Shown: positions 1-4,724 of the stretch, piece after piece | Layout: the number at the start of each line of letters is the position of its first letter | Numbering within the stretch: position 1 is the stretch's first letter | Source: Desulfovibrio sp. | GTDB lineage: Bacteria > Desulfobacterota > Desulfovibrionia > Desulfovibrionales > Desulfovibrionaceae | NCBI GenBank assembly: GCA_031275955.1 | Contig: JAISNZ010000091.1 | Location: 1 to 5,244, forward strand | Direction: 5' to 3' | DNA length: 5,244 nt | Position numbers and translations under genes: made by a program | Notes under the pieces: model-generated | What the model saw: the letters and a program-made list of their open reading frames with translations, nothing else | Database searches by the model: none | Told to the model about the DNA's origin: nothing

Positions 1-484
1 GGGCCCGGAAGATGCCGGCGGCGATCATGTTCAGGTAGCCCAGGGGCAGCAGGGCCAGGGTCAGGTTCCAGAGATCGAGGGTCAGGGGAAAGATGTCCGC
101 CGGCGTCCGGAGCAGGGAAAACAGCTCCCGGCGGAAGAGCCAGCCGGGGATGATGACCGCCAGGCAGGAGAAGCCGGCTATTTTGGCGATCAGGCCGGCA
201 TAGCGTTCGGCCCGCCGGAAAAGTCCGGCCCCTAAGGCCTGGCTTATGGCGGCGACCCCGCCGTTGACCAGGGCGAGACCGAAAATCAGGAAAAAAAAGT
301 GGCATTGCATGAGGATGCCGAAAGCGGCCTGAACCCGGGGGCTGATGGCTCCGGCCACGACCACGTCGGTGAAGCCCACCAGGAATTGGGCCAGCATCAT
401 CAGGGTCTGGGGCCAGGTGAGGCTCCATATTTCCCGGAAAGAGGCGCCGGCGGGGGAGGGGATCGGGGGGGAAGGGACAACCAT
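1..484 (-). CDS. MATE-family multidrug efflux transporter, N-terminal part (3' end beyond the window edge)
   Basis: Reading leftward from an ATG at 484 gives 161 open codons with no stop before the edge, about the first third of a usual MATE protein of some 450 residues and 12 helices. Four hydrophobic segments are visible, roughly residues 19-46, 55-78, 95-117 and 134-158. The first has the family pattern: a Trp-Pro near its start (W24, P25), then GFTDVVVAG, in which D40 aligns with the conserved Asp of helix 1 (D36 of NorM from Vibrio cholerae). SQALGAG at 81-87 matches the end of MATE helix 2. By family it is an inner-membrane, Na+- or H+-driven exporter of cationic compounds or metabolites; the substrate cannot be told. 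The ATG has no clear Shine-Dalgarno sequence and the frame stays open upstream, so the start is less sure than the family. Residues 4-12 are Pro/Ser-rich and probably cytoplasmic. It is divergent from the gene at 699. Confidence 0.85.
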   Translation of the reverse strand, partial: MVVPSPPIPSPAGASFREIWSLTWPQTLMMLAQFLVGFTDVVVAGAISPRVQAAFGILMQCHFFFLIFGLALVNGGVAAISQALGAGLFRRAERYAGLIAKIAGFSCLAVIIPGWLFRRELFSLLRTPADIFPLTLDLWNLTLALLPLGYLNMIAAGIFRA

Positions 485-548
485 GGGGGAAAGGTCAGCG
501 CAAGAGGGGATTGCCGGGAAGGGCAAGCCTGCGGATCTGCCGGGAAAA

Positions 549-571
549 GCGTCCGCCCGCCGGGCGGACGC
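549..571. other. Perfect 10-bp GC hairpin in the divergent intergenic region; possible leader attenuator of the MATE gene
   Basis: GCGTCCGCCC (549-558) and GGGCGGACGC (562-571) are exact reverse complements around a 3-base loop. Read on the minus strand, the stem is followed directly by TTTTCCC, which looks like a short U-tract of an intrinsic terminator. It lies 65 bases upstream of the MATE start codon, so it would sit in the 5' leader if transcription starts to its right. It could be an attenuator, a stop for antisense transcription, or a protein-binding palindrome. The pairing is seen directly; the role is inferred. Confidence 0.5.
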
Positions 572-612
572 GGGAATCCGCTCCGGGCTGTCGACAGGAA
601 TCATCTCCGGGC

Positions 613-641
613 TTGCGGGCCGGAGGCGATGGATCTATGCT
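613..641 (+). promoter_or_regulatory. Candidate sigma70-type promoter for the ABM-domain gene
   Basis: TTGCGG (613-618) and TATGCT (636-641) are separated by exactly 17 bases and lie about 58 bases before the ATG at 699. Matches to consensus are 3 of 6 and 4 of 6, so this is a modest candidate chosen for its spacing and position. An inverted repeat follows it (TCCCGCC 648-654 with GGCGGGA 668-674) and could form a weak stem in the leader. No convincing promoter was found for the divergent MATE gene in the same 215 bases. Confidence 0.3.
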
Positions 642-698
642 CCTGACTCCCGCCGTCCGTCCCGGCAGGCGGGAAACCCAACAACCGGCGAGGACGCC

Positions 699-989
699 AT
701 GTATACGCTTTCTGTCCTGCTTGAGGTTGATCCGGGCCACCGGGAGGAGTTCAAGGCGGCGGCCCTCAGGCATGCCGCCAATACCAGGACCCTGGAAAAG
801 GGGTGTCTCGGTTTCGAGATCTATGAAAGCCCGGAGGATCCGGCCCGGTTCTATTTTCATGAGGTTTACGCCGACAAGGCCGCTGTAACCGAGGTTCACG
901 ACAAATCCCCTTCCCTTGCGGAATATGTCGCCAAAACAGCCGGCTGGATCAGGAACAGGGTTCGCGAGGAGTGGAACAGCCTGGAGTGA
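699..989 (+). CDS. Antibiotic biosynthesis monooxygenase (ABM) domain protein, LsrG/YgiN-like, 96 aa
   Basis: The length fits a single ABM domain, a small ferredoxin-like alpha/beta fold that dimerises. The order of elements is as expected: a first strand (YTLSVLLEVDPGH, residues 2-14), a helix (EEFKAAALRHAANTRTLE), then GCLGFEIYES, RFYFHEVYADKAAV and a His/Ser-Pro segment (HDKSPSLAEYV). The RFYxxExYxDxxAV stretch resembles LsrG, which acts on phosphorylated autoinducer-2 breakdown products; the EKGCLGFEIY stretch is shared with quinol monooxygenase-like YgiN. The family also contains haem-degrading and polyketide-oxidising enzymes, so substrate and reaction are not assigned. The start is set by GAGG at 690-693, five bases before the ATG; the open frame further upstream has no family similarity. 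It is probably a cytoplasmic single-gene unit. The divergent transporter could point to detoxification or handling of a quinone or aldehyde, but that is only context. Confidence 0.85.
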   Translation: MYTLSVLLEVDPGHREEFKAAALRHAANTRTLEKGCLGFEIYESPEDPARFYFHEVYADKAAVTEVHDKSPSLAEYVAKTAGWIRNRVREEWNSLE

Positions 990-991
990 CG

Positions 992-1015
992 GGCGGCAGG
1001 CGCAAAGCGAAATTG
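992..1015 (+). repeat. 24-bp intergenic repeat, copy A (inverted partner at 2051-2074)
   Basis: This copy begins two bases after the ABM gene stop codon. It reads GGCGGCAG, then three bases, then CAAAGCGAAATTG. The minus strand at 2074-2051 has the same sequence with only two of the three middle bases changed (22 of 24 identical). The two copies point in opposite directions and bracket the diguanylate cyclase gene. Such agreement is very unlikely by chance in 5 kb. The nature of the element is unknown. Confidence 0.65.
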
Positions 1016-1051
1016 CTCCCGGGATTGCAGGGGAACACTCTATGAGGGGGT

Positions 1052-1075
1052 CCGGGGGGAAGGTTTCCCCCCCGG
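1052..1075. terminator. Terminator-like hairpin between convergent genes
   Basis: CCGGGGGGAA (1052-1061) pairs with TTCCCCCCCGG (1065-1075) around GGT, with one bulged C. It lies 62 bases after the ABM stop codon and 33 bases past the end of the diguanylate cyclase gene read from the other strand, where a bidirectional terminator would be expected. Neither strand has a good U-tract after the stem, so termination is inferred from position and stem strength. The rest of the spacer (990-1108) holds the repeat copy at 992-1015 and nothing else recognisable. Confidence 0.5.
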
Positions 1076-1108
1076 CGGGCTCCGGGGAGATTTCCTGTCG
1101 CGATTTCC

Positions 1109-2029
1109 CTATCGTTCCCGGACCGTGTTCTTGCCGCTGTGCTTGGCGTCATAGAGGGCGAGGTCGGCCCGCTGGATGAAGGTTTCCATGGTGTCGCCAT
1201 GTTTGTAGGCGGTATAGCCGACGCTGACGGTAACGCCGGGCAGGTTGCCGAAGGTGTGCTCTTCGACGGCGACCCTCAGTTTTTCCGCGATGCGCGCGGC
1301 CTGCGCCCCGGAGGCGAAGGGGAGAAGAGTGATGAACTCCTCGCCGCCGTAGCGGGCGATGATGTCGTCCCGCCGCAGGCTGGAGAGCAGGATTTGTCCC
1401 AGGGAGGCGAGGACAAGGTCGCCGGTGGGATGGCCGTAAGTGTCGTTGATCTGCTTGAAATTGTCGATATCCAGCATGATCAGGGAAAGGGGGAGGTCCT
1501 TCTGCGTCTCGGCGCGGACGATCTGCACGGCGAGCAGTTCCGTGAAGGCCGTTCTGTTGAAGATCTTGGTCAGGCCGTCGGTGCGGGCCTTCAGTTTGTA
1601 ATTTTCCAGGTCGTTCGTGAGCAGGCGGCGTTCCAGAAGTTGTTCGCGCGCCTTGCGCAGGACGGCGACCCGTTCCGTATAGGCATCCTGAAGCAGGCGC
1701 ACGGTGATGACCTGAACGGTGTCGAAGCTCATGGCTTCGGCCGACAGCGCCTGGTTTGCCTCATGGAAGCCTTCTTCCTCCCAGGTGCCGGAATTCAGGC
1801 TGCCGTGTTCCTGGCTGGCGAAAAAATCCTCCGCGAGGTCATAGAAAAATTCCAGCATGGCGGAATGCCGCCAGGGGGCATTGCAGGGACCCTCAGGATC
1901 AGGGGGGAAAATCCTGGAGTAGAACGGGGGGGGATCTCCCACCAGGGCGTATTGACCGGGGCCGATCCGCTGTAAAACGGCGATATCAAGATTTTTAAGA
2001 ATTTTTGTGGCGATGGCATTCGATTCCAT
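1109..2029 (-). CDS. Diguanylate cyclase with C-terminal GGDEF domain and unknown N-terminal domain, 306 aa
   Basis: It makes c-di-GMP from two GTP. The C-terminal GGDEF domain spans about residues 147-306: DGLTKIFNR at 151-159, the metal/nucleotide segment LDIDNFKQIND at 186-196, YGHPTGD at 198-204, and the active-site loop GGEEF at 228-232. An RxxD inhibitory site (R219-D222) sits exactly five residues before GGEEF, so product feedback inhibition is expected. Residues about 105-147 (QVITVRLLQDAYTERV onward) are a charged helix that probably forms the coiled-coil stalk of a dimer. Residues 1-100 match no domain I recognise; they contain a Pro-rich stretch (DPPPFYSRIFPPDPEGP) and no membrane helix or signal peptide, so the enzyme is probably cytoplasmic with an N-terminal sensory or partner-binding domain. 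The ATG at 2029 is preceded by AAGGAA about 12 bases upstream. It follows the GTPase gene after 186 bp that are rich in stem-loops, so it may be cotranscribed with it or separately controlled. Confidence 0.93.
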   Translation of the reverse strand: MESNAIATKILKNLDIAVLQRIGPGQYALVGDPPPFYSRIFPPDPEGPCNAPWRHSAMLEFFYDLAEDFFASQEHGSLNSGTWEEEGFHEANQALSAEAMSFDTVQVITVRLLQDAYTERVAVLRKAREQLLERRLLTNDLENYKLKARTDGLTKIFNRTAFTELLAVQIVRAETQKDLPLSLIMLDIDNFKQINDTYGHPTGDLVLASLGQILLSSLRRDDIIARYGGEEFITLLPFASGAQAARIAEKLRVAVEEHTFGNLPGVTVSVGYTAYKHGDTMETFIQRADLALYDAKHSGKNTVRER

Positions 2030-2050
2030 AGGCGGACGGTTTCCTTATGA

Positions 2051-2074
2051 CAATTTCGCTTTGAGGCTGCCGCC
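2051..2074 (-). repeat. 24-bp intergenic repeat, copy B (inverted partner at 992-1015)
   Basis: On the minus strand this reads GGCGGCAG, CCT, CAAAGCGAAATTG, against GCG in the middle of copy A. Its GGCGGC end is also one arm of the hairpin at 2069-2084. It ends 21 bases before the diguanylate cyclase ATG, so it would lie in the 5' leader or overlap the control region of that gene. Confidence 0.65.
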
Positions 2075-2189
2075 TGAAGGCGGCTCGCCTGCGCCAATTC
2101 CGCAGGCGGCGCCTTGTTGCGCTTCGCGCCGCCGGAGCATTTTTTCCCGCATGGACACTGCGCGGGGGAAATTGCCCTGGCTCCGACGG
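2069..2189. other. Row of stem-loops in the GTPase-cyclase intergenic region
   Basis: Four neighbouring inverted repeats fill most of this gap. GCCGCC 2069-2074 pairs with GGCGGC 2079-2084 (loop TGAA). GCCTGCG 2087-2093 pairs with CGCAGGC 2101-2107. GGCGGCGC 2105-2112 pairs with GCGCCGCC 2126-2133. An outer stem, 2129-2138 with 2180-2189 (10 bp with one wobble in the minus-strand RNA), encloses a weaker inner stem, CCCGC 2146-2150 with GCGGG 2162-2166. Some stems overlap and exclude each other (2105-2107 and 2129-2133 are shared), so alternative folds are possible. There is no U-tract typical of an intrinsic terminator. It could be a REP-like palindromic element, an mRNA-processing or stability element, or a leader control region for the cyclase gene. 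Confidence 0.45.
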
Positions 2190-2215
2190 AGACAGACCAA
2201 GCGGCGCAAGGCCGG

Positions 2216-2707
2216 CTACAGCATGTCCCGGGCCAGAGCGGCGAAGGCTTCCTCCACCCCAAGGCCGGTCTTGGCGCTGGTTTCAAAAATGGGCAGCCCC
2301 CCCTCCCGCAGGGCGGCGAGATCTTCCGTGGTCACCTCCCAGGCGGGGGCCAGATCGGCTTTGTTCAGCAAAAGGCTGTGGGGTACGGGGCCGGTGAGGT
2401 TAAGGGCCAGGGTGCGCAGATTCAGGGCGGTATCCAGAGTGTCGCGGCGCGTCCCGTCGGCGACGATGAAAAAACCCATGGCCCCGCGCAGGTAGGAGAT
2501 ATTGACTTCCGTGTAGGTGTCTTTTCCTTCCAGGTCCCAGAGGACAAGGCTGATTTCCTGATTGTCCAGGGTCACGTTTTTTTTGCTGATTTTGACGCCC
2601 ACTGTGGAGAGATAGCGATCAGAGAAGATGGAATGGACATATCGCTGCACAAGGGCTGTTTTTCCCACGGCAAAGGCGCCCAGCATACAAATTTTTTTGG
2701 TGATCAT
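2216..2707 (-). CDS. Small Ras/Rab-like GTPase, 163 aa
   Basis: This is a single-domain small GTPase with all nucleotide-binding motifs in order. The P-loop is GAFAVGKT (10-17), the switch I Thr is T35 in YLSTVG, switch II is WDLEGK (57-62), G4 is NKAD (115-118) and G5 is ETSAKTG (142-148). Residue numbers match human Ras through the P-loop and switch I and are offset by one at switch II. Two key positions differ: the residue equivalent to Ras G12 is F12, and the catalytic Gln after DxxG (Ras Q61) is K62. Intrinsic hydrolysis may therefore be slow or depend on a partner. There is no C-terminal Cys for lipidation, so membrane recruitment would need a protein partner such as the OmpA-like protein encoded upstream. 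The protein belongs to the prokaryotic Ras-superfamily GTPases related to MglA and the 'Rup' groups; the exact subgroup is not assigned. The ATG at 2707 lies seven codons before the P-loop strand ends, as expected, but has only a poor Shine-Dalgarno sequence. The 75-bp gap upstream (2708-2782) shows no clear promoter or terminator. Confidence 0.92.
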   Translation of the reverse strand: MITKKICMLGAFAVGKTALVQRYVHSIFSDRYLSTVGVKISKKNVTLDNQEISLVLWDLEGKDTYTEVNISYLRGAMGFFIVADGTRRDTLDTALNLRTLALNLTGPVPHSLLLNKADLAPAWEVTTEDLAALREGGLPIFETSAKTGLGVEEAFAALARDML

Positions 2708-2782
2708 ACCGCGCTCGGGGAAAAGTGAAGGATAATCAGGCTCCGGGCCGCAATTTGCCTGTATAACCAGGATGTTTTTACC

Positions 2783-4723
2783 TTATCGCCCGGGAGGTTG
2801 CAAGTCCTTCTTTTCTTCCTCGCGCAGATAATCGCCCAGATTCGGGTTTGCGGCCTGGACCAGGTGGACCTTCAGTTCAATGCGCCGGCTGGCCTGATCC
2901 TCGGCCTTGCCCTTGTCCGGGTCGGCGTATTCCGAGCCCATGCCGTACAGGGTGATGGGCAGGCTGGACCCTTTGGCGTAGAGCATGGCGGCGATGGTCC
3001 TGGCCCTGTTCTGGCTGATTTCATAATTGCGTTTTTCCGTGCCCGTGGCGTCGGCATGCCCGTAGATGGTCAGGCTGGCGGCCATTCCCATGCTTCTGGC
3101 CAGCTCATTGAGCTCCGCCAGGGTCTCCACGGCCCGGGTCAGGCGGGGTATATCCTGCGGCAGGGGCGTGTCCTTGCCCGAAGGGAACTCCACCACCGTG
3201 CCGTTCACCAGGCGGATCATGGCCATAAGCCGTTCTGTGCGCGGGTCGGTGATCTCCCTGATGTCCACCTCCCGGACGCCGGGCAGGACCATGGCCGTCT
3301 CGCGGGCGCGCAGAATCCATTCCATGGGGGCCATGCCGGAAAGATGGAGAACGCCGTCAGCGCCGAAACGCAGGGCAACCCCTTCCGGAGGCCGGATGGC
3401 CTCGTCGACCCGTTTCCGGACAATGGGGGCCTCGTAGGAGATGTAGGGGACGCTCCTGAAGAGGAAGGCGGCGGGATCGAGGGAATGCCCGCGCAGGACC
3501 TCTTCCGGGGATCTGGCCAGATTGTCTTTCAGGCAGAGGACTTCCCAGGGATCGGGATCGCGCGGTTCCACATGCAGGACCATCAGGCCAGGCTCGTCGC
3601 GCAACAGGGCGAGGGCGGCCTGCATCCCCGCGCGAAAGAGGCGCTGTTTTTCAGCCGCTTCCCGGCTTTGCTCCCCGGCCTTGTAGTCCGCATACAGCCA
3701 GAAGCCGATCCCCCCCAGCAATCCCAGCAGGGCGGCGGCGATGAGGACCTTGAACCAGAGGGACAGGGGTTTGCCCTCATCCGCATAGCGGGACGTGAGC
3801 AGCCGTTCCAGGCGGGCGCGGCAACCGGCGAGGGGAGCGGTGTCGCCGTCGAAACGGGAGAGAGGCACCGCATATTCCACCAGGATATGTTCCAGGCAGG
3901 AGCGCATCTGCTCCCGGAAATCCGCGGGCGGGGAACCGCGGACCACGCAGGCCAGATAGGCCGTCGGGTGCCGTTCCAGCAGGATGCTGCGCTCGCCGTG
4001 GCGCAACGCCTCCAGTTCCCCCTCCCCGCCGCTGCGCAGGCTGTCGCTCACGAAGTCCTGAATGGCGGTCAGCATGGCGGAAACCATGCTCGCGTCCTGG
4101 GAATCCACCCCCTCGTTGACCAGATGCACGATATCGATGCCGGTGGCGCTGTGGATAAAGAAGATCTCTTCCACCCGGTAGATCAGGGTATGCAGAAGAA
4201 CCACTTCGCTGAAGGATTTGCCCGTGCGCAGGGCCTCGAGGCGCCAGCGCAGACCTTTCCAGGAAAAGGACATTTCCATGGTTTTGCTGAAACTTTCCAG
4301 CATGGCATGGAAGGACTCGGCAATGGACTTGCGGATGGACGGCCCCATGAGGGGGAAGAGGGCGTTGGTGAAAGCCTGGGGGTTGGTGCGCAGGGCGTCC
4401 CGGACGATGGAATCCACCAGGGGCTCAAGGGCAATGCCGAGCTTGTCGTCCTTGGCGGAGCGCAGGACCAGAGCCTCGGCAATGATGGCGCTTGTCTCTT
4501 CGGCCCGCAAGCCGGGATTGGTCAGCCGCGTCCGCAATTCGTCGATCAGGGCGATTTCACGGTGAAAGAGCAACTGGCGCAGGCGGTTGATCTCTTGTTC
4601 GTCCGGGGGGGAGGTAGCCTCCCCCCCGGAAAAATCCTCCTTTGGGGAAATGCCCGGCGCCTTTTCCAGGGCAAAAAGGACGGAGGCTTCCGGGGAGGGG
4701 GAAATTGACGCGGGACCGGACAT
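2783..4723 (-). CDS. Inner-membrane-anchored OmpA-family protein with cytoplasmic N-terminal domain and BON-like domain, 646 aa
   Basis: It probably bridges cytoplasm and cell wall. Residues 1-42 are low-complexity Pro/Ser/Glu. Residues about 43-315 are a mainly helical domain without signal peptide, which I do not recognise beyond its association with OmpA-type proteins. One hydrophobic helix follows at about 321-344 (LWFKVLIAAALLGLLGGIGF), preceded by basic residues, so residues 345-646 should be periplasmic. Residues about 436-490 look like a BON domain (GVALRFGADGVLHLSG, then LPGVREVD). The C-terminal OmpA-like domain spans about 507-622. Within GHADATGTEKRNYEISQNRA, D558 and R573 lie 15 residues apart, as do D271 and R286 of E. 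coli OmpA, which bind diaminopimelate of peptidoglycan. The BON plus OmpA order recalls mycobacterial OmpATb/ArfA. The ATG comes one base after the stop of the coiled-coil gene, indicating coupled translation; no well-spaced Shine-Dalgarno sequence is seen. The protein lacks the beta-barrel of true OmpA. A perfect palindrome lies in the DNA for residues 32-41. Confidence 0.9.
   Translation of the reverse strand: MSGPASISPSPEASVLFALEKAPGISPKEDFSGGEATSPPDEQEINRLRQLLFHREIALIDELRTRLTNPGLRAEETSAIIAEALVLRSAKDDKLGIALEPLVDSIVRDALRTNPQAFTNALFPLMGPSIRKSIAESFHAMLESFSKTMEMSFSWKGLRWRLEALRTGKSFSEVVLLHTLIYRVEEIFFIHSATGIDIVHLVNEGVDSQDASMVSAMLTAIQDFVSDSLRSGGEGELEALRHGERSILLERHPTAYLACVVRGSPPADFREQMRSCLEHILVEYAVPLSRFDGDTAPLAGCRARLERLLTSRYADEGKPLSLWFKVLIAAALLGLLGGIGFWLYADYKAGEQSREAAEKQRLFRAGMQAALALLRDEPGLMVLHVEPRDPDPWEVLCLKDNLARSPEEVLRGHSLDPAAFLFRSVPYISYEAPIVRKRVDEAIRPPEGVALRFGADGVLHLSGMAPMEWILRARETAMVLPGVREVDIREITDPRTERLMAMIRLVNGTVVEFPSGKDTPLPQDIPRLTRAVETLAELNELARSMGMAASLTIYGHADATGTEKRNYEISQNRARTIAAMLYAKGSSLPITLYGMGSEYADPDKGKAEDQASRRIELKVHLVQAANPNLGDYLREEEKKDLQPPGR
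4603..4629. repeat. Perfect 12-bp G/C palindrome inside the OmpA-like gene
   Basis: CCGGGGGGGAGG (4603-4614) and CCTCCCCCCCGG (4618-4629) are exact reverse complements around a 3-base loop. It has the same style as the spacer hairpin at 1052-1075 but lies about 95-121 bases inside the coding sequence, encoding SGGEATSPPD in the disordered N-terminal tail. In the mRNA it would be a very stable stem soon after the start codon. On the minus strand no U-tract follows it, so it is not a standard terminator. Confidence 0.6.
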
Positions 4724-4724
4724 G

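Noticed and set aside
345..698. N-terminal extension of the ABM-domain frame back to 345
   Set aside because: It overlaps the MATE gene antisense, shows no family similarity, and the ATG at 699 has a good GAGG five bases upstream and gives the usual ABM length.
1139..1975. A 278-residue open frame on the plus strand, opposite the diguanylate cyclase
   Set aside because: The minus strand encodes an unmistakable GGDEF domain; the plus-strand product has no family features.
2030..2215. c-di-GMP riboswitch in the leader of the diguanylate cyclase
   Set aside because: I could not find the GEMM-type conserved core or tetraloop-receptor pattern; the stems look like simple palindromes.
1795..2286. 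Minus-strand open frame spanning the gap between GTPase and diguanylate cyclase
   Set aside because: It overlaps both genes out of frame and its translation through the gap reflects stem-loop DNA rather than a protein family.
2708..2782. Possible sigma54 or sigma70 promoter just before the GTPase gene
   Set aside because: GG and GC elements near TGGTTATACAGG have the wrong spacing for sigma54, and TTGCGG to TATCCT is only 13 bases apart, too short for sigma70.
2798..4708. A 636-residue open frame on the plus strand, opposite the OmpA-like gene
   Set aside because: It is a mirror of GC-rich codon use on the other strand. Its translation is rich in Gly, His and Gln with no recognisable domain, while the minus strand encodes clear BON and OmpA domains.
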